NCBI GenBank assembly: GCA_029781855.1
Contig: JAKOVX010000059.1
Location: 51,449 to 115,448 of the forward strand
Length of the DNA stretch: 64,000 nucleotides
DNA from: Acidobacteriota bacterium
GTDB lineage: Bacteria > Acidobacteriota > Blastocatellia > Pyrinomonadales > Pyrinomonadaceae
Direction: 5' to 3'
Shown: positions 1 through 9,167 of the stretch, in pieces
Layout: every line of letters begins with the position of its first letter
Position numbering within the stretch: the stretch's first letter is position 1
Position numbers and translations under genes: made by a program
The notes under the pieces: model-generated
Database searches by the model: none
Seen by the model: the letters and a program-made list of their open reading frames with translations, nothing else
What the model was told of the DNA's origin: nothing

Positions 1-1
1 A

Positions 2-157
2 TCGGATCGTATGATCCTTGAGGTAAGCGGACAAATGGAGAGTAGTGGAAGGGCATTTATGAATCCAGATGTGACCTGGAGTATGGAGACTCTTGAGTCG
101 GCCCCTTTAATCAGCTCGAATCACGGCTTGGTTGATAATCCGCGACCTGTCGCTTGA
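2..157 (+). CDS. C-terminal fragment of an unidentified protein (left edge)
   Basis: This frame is open from the window edge to a TGA at 155-157 and encodes 51 residues, ending in NPRPVA. It is probably the tail of a gene that begins upstream. The stop overlaps the TTG start of the next gene (TTGA), the layout expected of translationally coupled operon neighbours, which is the main reason to believe it. The pattern of hydrophobic residues followed by Gly-rich and Trp-containing segments could suit a beta-rich C-terminal domain such as the glycan-binding domain of a Wzt-type ABC ATPase. That is only a weak resemblance, and no function is assigned. Confidence 0.4.
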   Translation, partial: SDRMILEVSGQMESSGRAFMNPDVTWSMETLESAPLISSNHGLVDNPRPVA

Positions 158-1095
158 AAGTCGATGTATCAATTTCAAGTAACGAAATGACCTACAAAAT
201 GAGACGTCTCGTTCGAAAGGCAAAGAAAACCGGCCTGGCCTGGAGGTTCGGAACAAATCTTGTTCCCACCGTACGTTTCTTGATGAGAAAAAATGGCCAA
301 ACCGGACTGGAGACGGAAATTGTCAGGAAACTCGACGCTGACGGAATTGCGAGCGTTTCTGTCCATGATCTTGACACCTTTTGCAGATATGATCGATTGG
401 AGAGGTATGCGAATGAACTTCTTACGAGCCGGAATGTGGAAGTCTCCAGGCTCAAAGAAAAAGTCAACGAAGATCCTTCGATCGGACAGAAATCATTCAA
501 CTTGGAAATGCTTGGGAGTGAGCTATCTTATGACGCTGAGGATATTTTTGCCAGATTTGCTCTCAGTCCGTCATTTCTGAATATCGCGAATTCGTACTTC
601 AGGATGTTAACTAGGCTTCGTTACTATAACATTTGGTACACCGCTGCCTCGTCCGTCCAGGCCCGGGAGTCGCAACTTTGGCATTTTGACCGCGAGGATA
701 GACATATCCTTAAAGTATTCTTGTACCTGAATGATGTCGACAATGGCTCGGGTCCCTTTACTTATGCTCCGGCGACGCATAAGAAGGGACAGTTTGGTTC
801 GATCGCCCCGGCTTACTTCGATGAAAATGGTGTTCGGCGTACAACCGACGAGCAAATGGCTGCCGTTTATCCGGTGAGCAAGTGGAACATCTCGACCGGG
901 AAAGCGGGCACGGTGATCTTTGCCGATACCAGCGGCTTCCACAAAGGCGGCGAGGCGCGAACAAATGACAGATTAATGTTCACCTGCATGTATACGTCAC
1001 CGGCGTCCGAATCAAAACAACTTTTGCATGTTCCAAGAGATTTGAATATAGCTCAGTTAACAACTGCTCAGTTGTGGGCGCTTGGTCTCCGGTGA
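154..1095 (+). CDS. Phytanoyl-CoA dioxygenase (PhyH) family 2OG-Fe(II) oxygenase
   Basis: The 313-residue protein has the double-stranded beta-helix signature of PhyH-type 2-oxoglutarate/Fe(II) oxygenases. The metal ligands look like H177-x-D179 in WHFDRED and H263 in GFHKGGEAR. R269 or R273 is the probable 2-oxoglutarate anchor. Enzymes of this family hydroxylate small molecules or sugar-linked groups; inside a glycan locus it may decorate a sugar or a lipid-linked intermediate, but the substrate cannot be read from sequence. The TTG start is preferred because it overlaps the upstream stop (TTGA). An ATG at 187 is the alternative and would remove 11 residues. It is followed by 110 bases without a gene. 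Confidence 0.8.
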   Translation: MKVDVSISSNEMTYKMRRLVRKAKKTGLAWRFGTNLVPTVRFLMRKNGQTGLETEIVRKLDADGIASVSVHDLDTFCRYDRLERYANELLTSRNVEVSRLKEKVNEDPSIGQKSFNLEMLGSELSYDAEDIFARFALSPSFLNIANSYFRMLTRLRYYNIWYTAASSVQARESQLWHFDREDRHILKVFLYLNDVDNGSGPFTYAPATHKKGQFGSIAPAYFDENGVRRTTDEQMAAVYPVSKWNISTGKAGTVIFADTSGFHKGGEARTNDRLMFTCMYTSPASESKQLLHVPRDLNIAQLTTAQLWALGLR

Positions 1096-1205
1096 CACCA
1101 TACCGGGTAGTGGCAATGACCTTATCCGTGCGAATTAAGGCAGCATCCGCGGTTTGTTCCCGCTGAATTTGAAAGCCGCTAAAGTAAGGGTGCGGCGTCT
1201 AATTA

Positions 1206-2615
1206 GTGAAATCTAATTTTCTTTTACTATCGACTTCGATGCTGGTCGACCGAGTATTCCTACACACCGGTTTGATCGAAAGCTTGGCGAAACATGGAGA
1301 TGTGTCCGTTTGGGCATCCTCGTTTGATGAGGACGTTGCTGCATCGAACTGGACCGCAGTTGACGCTAAGATCGAATCGTTTCCGCCAGTGCGACCCTTT
1401 CGAGAACGACCTCACAATTATTTGCGGAGACTCAATGAATTTGTCTGGGATTATCGGTTCATGCTTCCGAGTCGGGTCAGCATGCAAAAACACGTCAGGG
1501 ACAAGACATTGCCGGGCCAGATCCTGGCACTGAAACTTCCGGCGAGGCTGCTTGCGTATAGCGGAACCGAGAGGATCCTGGAGAATGCTCTTGAAAAGCT
1601 ACTGGTTTCCTATCCGCGATCTGTTGAGGCCAGTAATCGCTTGGCCGAACTAAGACCTAGCGTTGTAATTTCCACCGGGCCGTTTCAATTCGAGCAGCCG
1701 GCCGTATTTACTGCGGCCAAGAGACTTGGCATTCCGACACTGGCTTATATACCGTCATGGGACAATGTCTCGACAAAGAATCGGATGGTCTTCAAGTATG
1801 ACGGATATATTGTTTGGAATGAGCAAAATAAGAGAGAGCTCCTCGATTTCTACCCACATGCGCGAAATGTGCCGGTTTATGTTGTCGGGGCCCCTCAATT
1901 TGACGTCTTCTATCAGGACCGGTTCAAGATCGAGAGAGCGGATTTCTGCAACGAACAACAATTACGAGCCGATCGCAAGATAATTGTCTACTCGCTCGGT
2001 TCCCCGAACTTCCTTAAAGAGCATCACGGTGCGATCGAGATGGCCCGGAGGGTTAAAGCCGGACATTTTGGCGATGCCCAATTGCTTGTTCGTCCGCACC
2101 CGATCCACGACAATGCTGAGATGAGCGGCCTATTTTCGGAATTCGGTTCAGCCGTTCGCCTGCAGAGTACACCAAACGCAGGTAAGGATCTGATCAGGCG
2201 GACTCAGGACGAAACTCAGATCGTTGACTGGGTCAATACTTTCAGGCACGCAGACGTTGTGGTCAATTTGGCGTCCACCGTAACCATTGATGCCGCGATA
2301 TTCGATAAACCAGTTGTTAATCTGGATTTTGACCCGCAGCCCGGCCAACGCGACCAGGCGCTCATCAATGATGTCAATCATAAATGGAATCACTTTAAGC
2401 CGATCGCAGAGTCAGGCGGTGTCTGGCTCGTTAACAACTTTGATGAACTTGAAAATGCGGTCAAGACCTATTTAGAAATGCCGGAGCTGCACAAGCTTGA
2501 ACGAAAGTGGATCGCCGAATACGTATGCGGCTACCTCGACGGTGGTTGCGGTAAGCGGATGGCCCAGGCGATAACGGATTTCGTCGATCATAGTGCCCCG
2601 GGACGGACGAAATGA
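1206..2615 (+). CDS. GT-B-like glycosyltransferase / capsule-type transferase, first of a tandem pair
   Basis: This 469-residue cytosolic protein has two Rossmann-like halves. Recognisable stretches are the SWDN motif at 184-187, YIVWNE at 201-206, GAPQFD at 228-233, an RPHP segment near 297 and a C-terminal 'NLASTVTIDAAIFDKPVVN' stretch, where GT-B enzymes such as UDP-GlcNAc 2-epimerases and CDP-glycerol/capsule transferases bind the nucleotide sugar. The following gene repeats the same motifs, so the two are paralogues. It starts with GTG without a clear Shine-Dalgarno; an ATG at 1239 is possible. Its TGA overlaps the next ATG (ATGA). It probably transfers a sugar or sugar-phosphate in glycan assembly; donor and acceptor are unknown. 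Confidence 0.65.
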   Translation: MKSNFLLLSTSMLVDRVFLHTGLIESLAKHGDVSVWASSFDEDVAASNWTAVDAKIESFPPVRPFRERPHNYLRRLNEFVWDYRFMLPSRVSMQKHVRDKTLPGQILALKLPARLLAYSGTERILENALEKLLVSYPRSVEASNRLAELRPSVVISTGPFQFEQPAVFTAAKRLGIPTLAYIPSWDNVSTKNRMVFKYDGYIVWNEQNKRELLDFYPHARNVPVYVVGAPQFDVFYQDRFKIERADFCNEQQLRADRKIIVYSLGSPNFLKEHHGAIEMARRVKAGHFGDAQLLVRPHPIHDNAEMSGLFSEFGSAVRLQSTPNAGKDLIRRTQDETQIVDWVNTFRHADVVVNLASTVTIDAAIFDKPVVNLDFDPQPGQRDQALINDVNHKWNHFKPIAESGGVWLVNNFDELENAVKTYLEMPELHKLERKWIAEYVCGYLDGGCGKRMAQAITDFVDHSAPGRTK

Positions 2616-4090
2616 CAGATTTGATAATGACCAAAAAGACGATCGATCCAGGTCCACGCAATAACGGCAGCCATGAAACGGCAAGTGAGAAATATCAACG
2701 TCGCATTGTCGCGATCGTACCACGGGGCGAGGTAATACGGAATTTTGTCCACTCCGGCTGTTTTGGGCATGTGGCGGAAAATTGTCAGCTTTCACTTTTA
2801 TCGGTCGTAGCAGGTGCTGAAGTTGCGGAAATTGCCGATGAATCGTACTCCGCTCTCTATTCGCTAGATCCCGTAAAAGAACGATGGCCGGTCCGATTTC
2901 AGCGTGAAATATTGGATATGGCCCACGGCCGCTGGCTTTGGTCAGAGGCTGCGAAGGAGCGATGGCGTATTCGCGACCGTGAGGCCCGGACGGTTCGCGA
3001 CAAAGCGGTGCGTTCGGTCAAGAAGTTGTTGGCAGTACCCTTGGCTAATTCACACGGTTTGAAGCTCTTAACGCGTTCGGAGCGTTTATCCAGCCGGCTT
3101 TTGATGGCGACCGACAATTACACGAAGTTATATCGGTCAATTCGTCCGTCACTGGTCTTTAACGGTTCGCATATCCACAGTACGATCGCGACACCGGCGG
3201 TTCAGGCGGCGCAGTGGCTCGGAATTCCGACTGCGACGTTCATTTTCAGCTGGGACAATCTTACGTCGCAAGGACGGATAATGCTGCCCTACGACTACTT
3301 TATTGTTTGGAATGACGATCTGAAGCGTCAACTGCTCGAAATGTACGCTTGGATCAAACCTGAAAACGTTTTTGTCACTGGATCGCCACAATTTGATTTC
3401 CATTTCCGGCCTGAGTTCTATTGGAGCCGGGAACAATTTTGCTCTGAGATAGGTGCCGATGTCGATCGTCCGATAATTTTGTATTCGACCGGAATGGCTA
3501 ACCATATGCCACGCGAACCGCAGATCGTCGAATCCATTGCCGATCTCCTTCTAGAATATCCGGAGAGTGAACGTCCGCAGCTTCTTGTTCGAGTATATGC
3601 CAAGGACCTGACGGGACGATTTGATGAACTAAAGGAACGCCGAAAGGATATTTTATTTCAAAAAGTTGCGTGGAACGCCTCGTGGCTGACTCCAAGATTC
3701 GAGGATTCCTACGCGCTCGTAAATGCCCTCCGCCACTCATCGATCGGCATCAATATTGCGTCTACGGTCTCGCTCGAACTATGCATGTTCGACAAACCCG
3801 TCATTAATGTCGGATATGATCCGCCGGGCAGCAATGATCTGGAACTACGAAATGCGCTTTTCTACTCTTACGAGCATTATCGGCCGGTAGTTGAAAGCGG
3901 TGCGGTCAAGGTCGCCGAGAGCCTCCCGGCAATGAGGAAACTGATTCGGGAGTCGTTAACAAATCCTGACGCAATGCGGAATGAACGGCGACAGTTGATC
4001 GAAAAAATGTTTGGCGAAACCTTAGACGGTCGCTCCGCCGATCGGATAGCTCGGATATTGGTTGAATTCGCCGATCGGACCCACGAGTAG
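2612..4090 (+). CDS. GT-B-like glycosyltransferase / capsule-type transferase, second of a tandem pair
   Basis: The 492-residue protein is a diverged paralogue of the preceding one. It keeps SWDN (213-216), IVWND (231-235), GSPQFD (257-262) and a C-terminal 'NIASTVSLELCMFDKPVIN' stretch. The ATG overlaps the previous stop by four bases, so the pair is almost certainly co-translated. The N-terminal 30 residues are polar and not conserved between the two. A likely role is transfer of successive residues onto a lipid-linked or capsule-type glycan. The conserved SWDN/PQFD block differs from classical GT4 enzymes (no E-x7-E pair), so these belong to the capsule/UDP-GlcNAc-epimerase-like side of GT-B. 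Confidence 0.65.
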   Translation: MTDLIMTKKTIDPGPRNNGSHETASEKYQRRIVAIVPRGEVIRNFVHSGCFGHVAENCQLSLLSVVAGAEVAEIADESYSALYSLDPVKERWPVRFQREILDMAHGRWLWSEAAKERWRIRDREARTVRDKAVRSVKKLLAVPLANSHGLKLLTRSERLSSRLLMATDNYTKLYRSIRPSLVFNGSHIHSTIATPAVQAAQWLGIPTATFIFSWDNLTSQGRIMLPYDYFIVWNDDLKRQLLEMYAWIKPENVFVTGSPQFDFHFRPEFYWSREQFCSEIGADVDRPIILYSTGMANHMPREPQIVESIADLLLEYPESERPQLLVRVYAKDLTGRFDELKERRKDILFQKVAWNASWLTPRFEDSYALVNALRHSSIGINIASTVSLELCMFDKPVINVGYDPPGSNDLELRNALFYSYEHYRPVVESGAVKVAESLPAMRKLIRESLTNPDAMRNERRQLIEKMFGETLDGRSADRIARILVEFADRTHE

Positions 4091-4112
4091 AGTAGTTCAA
4101 TTAAGAGAATAT

Positions 4113-5108
4113 ATGGTGTTCACTAGTCGCGACCCAGATCTGGAAATTGAAACGAAAGGGGTATCTAGTCTGACATTGTCGGTGGTCACTCCTACGCTTA
4201 AGCGACCGCAGGAAATACGGGAATTGTTAGAAAATCTAAGAAACCAATCCGTTATGCCGACTGAGGTCATTATCGTGGACGGCATCGCCGGAGACGAGAG
4301 CGAGACTGAAGAGGTTATTTCACAGATCGGGCCTCAACTTCCCTTCGCGGTTAAGTACATTCGCCATGGTGGCGGAACAGCGATACAGAGAAATGTCGGT
4401 ATCGACGAAGCAAAAGGAGATCTGGTAGCGTTCATCGACGACGATGTACGCTTAGACCGTTCATTTTTCGAAGAAATGGTGAGGGTGTTGTCTGATCGGT
4501 CGAACCATGACGTCGGCGGTGTTGTCGGCTACCGGACCAACTGTCACTTTGAGTTGGAGGGGTCAATGCGGTGGCGTTGGTACCGCCGATTGGGTCTTCT
4601 GTCGATCTTTGAACCCGGTCGATATGATTTCGCGTGCGGCTATCCAATAAATAACAGCCTCCAGCCTCCATTTTCCGGCACGAGAGAGGTGGACTTTATG
4701 ACCACCGCCTGCGCCGTCTGGCGACGGGTTGTATTTGATCCGGGCCTGAGGTTCGACGAGTTTTTTCGCGACTTTGGTGTGCTTGAGGACGCTCACCTCT
4801 CGTTGAGAGCCGGTCGAACTTGGAGATTACTTCAATGCGGAGACGCCCATTGCGAAGAATTGCATTCCCGGAACGGTCGGGAAAACAGGACAAAAATCGG
4901 ATTTAAGTCTGTTGTCAATTACTATTATGTGTTTCGGGATGTTGCAGGGCCTCTCGACCATATGCAGAAATACCGGTTTTGGAGGTACCAGCTTTTCGAG
5001 GCCGTACGCATTGCGTCTTCAGCGATCCGGAGATTCAACGTGGGAGATCTAGCGGACCTTCGCGGCCGGGCTCAGGGCGTTTGGCAGATTCTTATGTCCG
5101 GTCGCTAA
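4113..5108 (+). CDS. Family 2 glycosyltransferase
   Basis: A GT-A fold enzyme of 331 residues. It has the N-terminal strand LSVVTPTLKRP, the uridine-binding VDG near 55-57 and the metal-binding acidic cluster I-D-D-D-V-R (D109-D111). The conserved 'EDAHLSLRAGR' region is the probable catalytic-base/acceptor segment. The C-terminal part is soluble, with no transmembrane anchor. I chose the ATG at 4113 because AAGAGA lies at a suitable distance upstream. A TTG at 4062 would overlap the preceding gene by 29 bases. It adds one sugar from a nucleotide donor; specificity is unknown. Confidence 0.85.
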   Translation: MVFTSRDPDLEIETKGVSSLTLSVVTPTLKRPQEIRELLENLRNQSVMPTEVIIVDGIAGDESETEEVISQIGPQLPFAVKYIRHGGGTAIQRNVGIDEAKGDLVAFIDDDVRLDRSFFEEMVRVLSDRSNHDVGGVVGYRTNCHFELEGSMRWRWYRRLGLLSIFEPGRYDFACGYPINNSLQPPFSGTREVDFMTTACAVWRRVVFDPGLRFDEFFRDFGVLEDAHLSLRAGRTWRLLQCGDAHCEELHSRNGRENRTKIGFKSVVNYYYVFRDVAGPLDHMQKYRFWRYQLFEAVRIASSAIRRFNVGDLADLRGRAQGVWQILMSGR

Positions 5109-5306
5109 TAAGAGAGCTGTCCGGCGTCAGGCAATGTCATCAGACCCAGCTCATGATCTGCCATCGTGGTCACGTGATTGTGCCAGAACGAATTTCCTCG
5201 CGACCACAATTCAAATGTAATTGATCGGCAGATTACCTATCAGATTCAGTGACGGATGCTTGCTGCATTTCGGGGTGCTCATGCAAATTTTACATTCTTG
5301 TCATTT

Positions 5307-6470
5307 ATGAAACTTGCCGTGATTTCGCACAAGGTTTGCTGGCACTCACCTAATTCGCCTACCGGTTTCATAACCGATGGCGGTTTCCCGCAACAAATGG
5401 GCGCGATCTCCGAGCTATTTGATGAGACACGGATAGTCGTTCCCTGTAAAACCGAAGCCGACGCGACCGGTTTGTCGCCTCTAACCGGAAAGAACATAAC
5501 GGTGGTCCCGCTTTCCGAACCGAAAGGCGAAGGATTCCGGCGCAAACTGAACATCCCGTTCTGGCTTGTCAAGAACTGCCTTACTATTTTGAAAGAGACC
5601 AGCAACGCGGACGCGATCCACGCCCCGATCCCTGGTGACGTGGGAACGATCGGAATGGTATTCGCTATGCTTTTGCGAAAGCCGCTTTTCGTTCGTCATT
5701 GCGGCAACTGGCTGATCCAAAGAACCTTGGCCGAACGGTTCTGGAAATGGTCGATGGAATATTTCGCGGGCGGAAGAAACGTAATGCTGGCTACCGGCGG
5801 TGCGGACCAGCCACCTTCCAAACGAAATCCGAAAGTCGAATGGATATTTGCAACGTCGCTCCGCAAGGCGGAGATCGAGTCGAATTCTCCGCTCGAACTG
5901 CCTCACAATGGGGCAGTGAGGCTTATTATCGTTTGTCGCCAGGAAGAACGCAAAGGAACTGACGTTGTAATTGACAGTCTTCCATTGATCCTTGAAAAGC
6001 TGCCAAGAGTGACCCTCGACGTTGTTGGAGGCGGATCGAAGCTTGATTTGTTTCGAAAACAAGCGGCGGCACGAAACGTTGAGGATCGGATAACCTTTCA
6101 CGGTAAGGTCGTTCACGACCAAGTGATAAGTCTTCTTAGAAGCTCCCATTTGTTTTGTTACCCGACCTCGGCGTCGGAAGGCTTCCCAAAAGTGGTGTTG
6201 GAGGCATTGGCGATCGGTTTGCCGGTCATTACGACTCCTGTTTCAGTTCTTTCTAAATTGATCAAAAGCTCGAACGGGATACTCGTTAAGCGTGCGGAAC
6301 CAAGTGAACTGGCGGATGCGATTCTTGAGCTGTGCTCGGACCGAACGAGGTATCGATCCGTATCAGCGAATGCGATCGAAACAGCCAAGTCATTCTCGCT
6401 TGAGGGTTGGCGGGAGTTCATTGGGAAACGGTTGATCGAGACATGGAAAGTAGATTCCTTAAGCGAATAG
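5307..6470 (+). CDS. Family 4 glycosyltransferase (GT-B)
   Basis: About 387 residues, with the two-domain architecture of retaining GT4 enzymes. The start MKLAVISHKVCW is a typical first beta strand. The C-terminal domain has a VCRQEERKG donor-site loop and the E-x7-E pair in 'SEGFPKVVLEALAIGLPVI'. The in-frame ATG at 5256 would add 17 residues unlike a GT4 N terminus, so the ATG at 5307 is preferred. About 200 bases without a recognisable gene precede it. It is expected to act on the cytosolic face and extend a lipid-linked glycan. Confidence 0.85.
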   Translation: MKLAVISHKVCWHSPNSPTGFITDGGFPQQMGAISELFDETRIVVPCKTEADATGLSPLTGKNITVVPLSEPKGEGFRRKLNIPFWLVKNCLTILKETSNADAIHAPIPGDVGTIGMVFAMLLRKPLFVRHCGNWLIQRTLAERFWKWSMEYFAGGRNVMLATGGADQPPSKRNPKVEWIFATSLRKAEIESNSPLELPHNGAVRLIIVCRQEERKGTDVVIDSLPLILEKLPRVTLDVVGGGSKLDLFRKQAAARNVEDRITFHGKVVHDQVISLLRSSHLFCYPTSASEGFPKVVLEALAIGLPVITTPVSVLSKLIKSSNGILVKRAEPSELADAILELCSDRTRYRSVSANAIETAKSFSLEGWREFIGKRLIETWKVDSLSE

Positions 6471-6637
6471 GGCTAAGGCAAGTTGTGAACGGATATAAAG
6501 CGACTTTCGCCTGAGTTTAGGCTTTTCGTGGCTTGGCATTTTATCAAAGGAAAGTGCGGAATTTGCGACAGCATGAGATGCAAGTCGACTACCTAGCACG
6601 CCGTATTTTCCGGTTATCCGAAGGCAGATCGTATTTC

Positions 6638-7732
6638 ATGAAAGTTTGTTTTCTGGCCGGAACGTTGGGACGCGGGGGAGCAGAGAGGCAACTTATCCTT
6701 ATGCTTCGGTCACTGAAAGACGCTGGTATCCGCTCACGACTGCTTTGTCTCACGAAGGGTGAAGCCCTCGAAGATGAAATTCGAGAACTTGGTGTTGAGA
6801 TCCATTCGATCGACTCTCACGGCGGAAGGATCCGTAAGCTACGAAACATCATTAACGAGCTGCGACGGGAGAAAGCCGACATAATACAAAGCTCGCATTT
6901 TTATACCAATATCTATGTTTCGATAGCCGGGAGAGTAAACAGGATCCCCAGTATCGGCGCGATCCGAAGTGATCTCGCTCATGAATTTGCCACAAACGGG
7001 TTTTACGGGAAATATCAACTCAAACTACCCAGACATTTGATTGCAAATTCCAAACTGGCCTTTGAACGGTCCATTAATTTTGGCGTCGATCCGGAAAGGA
7101 TCGATCTTGTTCGAAACGTCGTGTCTTGTGTGAGTGGAATTGAGAAAACCGCCAACAAATCGGTTGATACTACCCAGATCCTCTTCGTTGGGCGTCTCGG
7201 AAAAGAAAAGCGCCCTGAGCTTTTCGTGAAAATGGCCCGTGAGCTTCGGAAAACGCTTCCGGACCGACGTCTGAAATTTCGTGTCGTTGGCGACGGCCCC
7301 TTGCGTCCGGAGCTAGAAGAACTTGCAAGCAGATATGGTCTTACGCCGGAGGTGCTTTCTTTTGACGGAGAAAGATCCGATATGTCAGAGATCTACCGTA
7401 CCGCGGATATATTGGTACTTACGTCCAAACATGAGGGGACGCCAAATGTTGTACTCGAGGCGTTGAGTCACGCGGTTCCGGTAGTTGCGACAAGAGTCGG
7501 AGGTGTTCCCGACATTTTGAACGACAAGACGGGTATTGTCGTCGATCCGATGGACTTTACGGGGTTAATAAAAGCGACAGCTAATTTGATCGTCGACCCT
7601 CATCTTCGAGTTGTCCTTGGAACAAGCGGTCAAAAGTATGTCGAAAAAAATCACTCACTGAAGTACCTTGAGGAACGCCTCACCGGAATATACACTGGAT
7701 TATTGGCAAAAAGAAACAATGGTCGCAGCTAA
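6638..7732 (+). CDS. Family 4 glycosyltransferase (GT-B)
   Basis: The 364-residue protein opens with MKVCFLAGTLGRGGAERQL, the glycine-rich loop with the GGAE motif common in GT4 enzymes. Its C-terminal half contains 'FVGRLGKEKRPELFV' and the E-x7-E pair in 'HEGTPNVVLEALSHAVPVV', followed by VGGVPDIL. Start choice: an ATG at 6638 begins exactly at the domain; the longer frame from 6533 has an unrelated basic N terminus. Its end overlaps the start of the O-antigen ligase by 14 bases, indicating one operon. Donor and acceptor are not deducible. Confidence 0.88.
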   Translation: MKVCFLAGTLGRGGAERQLILMLRSLKDAGIRSRLLCLTKGEALEDEIRELGVEIHSIDSHGGRIRKLRNIINELRREKADIIQSSHFYTNIYVSIAGRVNRIPSIGAIRSDLAHEFATNGFYGKYQLKLPRHLIANSKLAFERSINFGVDPERIDLVRNVVSCVSGIEKTANKSVDTTQILFVGRLGKEKRPELFVKMARELRKTLPDRRLKFRVVGDGPLRPELEELASRYGLTPEVLSFDGERSDMSEIYRTADILVLTSKHEGTPNVVLEALSHAVPVVATRVGGVPDILNDKTGIVVDPMDFTGLIKATANLIVDPHLRVVLGTSGQKYVEKNHSLKYLEERLTGIYTGLLAKRNNGRS

Positions 7733-9152
7733 ACCCTTAAACAAAGCTGTACTTAATCTTACAGACCCGAAGATTCTGTACAAAAAGGCGGAAACAAACT
7801 TCCGCCTTTTCCTCGTGATCACCATCCTTCATGTGCCGCTCGGATTGTTTGACTACTACTCGGGCCCAGCCGCGCTGCTTCATCCAGCAGCAGTATTCGG
7901 AATCGGGATCTACTGGGCAATGCAAAGGAAAGTCAGACTCGAGCGGGTCGCACTTGCGGTCGGATATCTAGTGAGCGTCGAGATACTCTGGCGAATGGCG
8001 CAGATCCCTGTCTTCTGGGAATTTGGCAAATACGGATCGGCGGTTATCATGATCATCGCTCTGTTAAGACGAAATCGTCGACATATTCCGAGTTTGCCAT
8101 TGATCTACTTCGGTGCTCTACTGCCTGGGTGCGTCCTTACCTTGATTCAGTTTGATCTTTCTGCTGCGAAAGACACTTTGAGTTTCAATTTATCAGGACC
8201 TTTCTTTTTGTTTGTCAGCTGTTGGTTCTTCTCGAATATCAGGATGAACCCGGACCAACTTAGGCACTTTTTTGAGGCTTTCATTGTCCCCCTAGTGAGT
8301 GTTGCATTTGTGACTCTGTTTTTCACTATTTCAATGAAGGACATTCAGTTCACCGACGAATCGAACTTCGCAACAAGCGGCGGCTTTGGGCCTAATCAGG
8401 TATCGTCGATGCTCGGGCTCGGGGTATTTTTCACGGTGTTTTCATTGATCGCATTAAGGAACGACCGGAAATACAAGATCTACTTTTCCGTTGCGGCAGT
8501 GGTCTTTGCGGCCCAAAGTATCATGACTTTTTCGCGGGGTGGCATATACAATGCGGGAGGGGCCCTCATCATGGTCGCGTTGCTTGAATTTGGGAATCCT
8601 CTTAAGGCGACAAGACGGATAGTGCCTGTCGCCTTTATCGTCATACTCTTTTTTATTTTCGTTTTTCCGGTCCTTAATAATTTCACCGGCGGCAGTTTGC
8701 AGGAACGTTTTGAAGACACTCAATCGACGCACCGAGCGGAGATCGTTGAATCGGATATTGACATTTTTCTTGAGAATCCGGTTCTCGGTGTCGGAGTTGG
8801 ATCGGCATATAGCGCACGTGAAAAATTCCTTAATTATAAGGCTGCAAGCCACACAGAGTTTTCACGTCTCATATCCGAACACGGGTTATTCGGCATCATT
8901 GCAATTTTATCCCTATTTGCAATGGTGGTCATAAATCTCAGACGTTCGCGGTCCAGACTTGGCCGGTCGCTAGTATTGGGGGCGGCTGCGTGGTCGGTAC
9001 TATTCATGCTAAATACCGGCATGAGGCTTGCTGCACCTTCAGCAATCTTCGGCATGACGTTCATCACCATTATTGCCCCCCGGGCAAGAAGAAGTGTTCG
9101 CTCTGTCCGACCGTTCTCAAATGGTACGAACGCTGCGCAGTCGTCTTCTTGA
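7719..9152 (+). CDS. O-antigen ligase / Wzy-type polymerase family membrane protein
   Basis: The roughly 477-residue protein is very hydrophobic, with about eleven predicted membrane segments. It carries the Wzy_C/WaaL-type region: the 'TFSRGGIYNAGG' helix, then a periplasmic loop with 'NPVLGVGVGSAYSAREKF', 'SHTEFSRLISEHGLFG', and a final helix pair. This family joins lipid-linked glycan repeats to each other (Wzy) or to an acceptor (WaaL). The sequence alone does not separate the two, but the surrounding GT genes favour a polymerase. The ATG at 7719 has an AAAAGA upstream and lies inside the end of the previous gene. It is one of two such proteins in the window. Confidence 0.85.
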   Translation: MVAAKPLNKAVLNLTDPKILYKKAETNFRLFLVITILHVPLGLFDYYSGPAALLHPAAVFGIGIYWAMQRKVRLERVALAVGYLVSVEILWRMAQIPVFWEFGKYGSAVIMIIALLRRNRRHIPSLPLIYFGALLPGCVLTLIQFDLSAAKDTLSFNLSGPFFLFVSCWFFSNIRMNPDQLRHFFEAFIVPLVSVAFVTLFFTISMKDIQFTDESNFATSGGFGPNQVSSMLGLGVFFTVFSLIALRNDRKYKIYFSVAAVVFAAQSIMTFSRGGIYNAGGALIMVALLEFGNPLKATRRIVPVAFIVILFFIFVFPVLNNFTGGSLQERFEDTQSTHRAEIVESDIDIFLENPVLGVGVGSAYSAREKFLNYKAASHTEFSRLISEHGLFGIIAILSLFAMVVINLRRSRSRLGRSLVLGAAAWSVLFMLNTGMRLAAPSAIFGMTFITIIAPRARRSVRSVRPFSNGTNAAQSSS

Positions 9153-9167
9153 ATTGTCGACGATTTT

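Noticed and set aside
5481..6149. A long 222-codon minus-strand frame
   Set aside because: It lies wholly opposite a clear GT4 gene whose motifs are in the plus frame; the antisense product has no domain or ribosome site.
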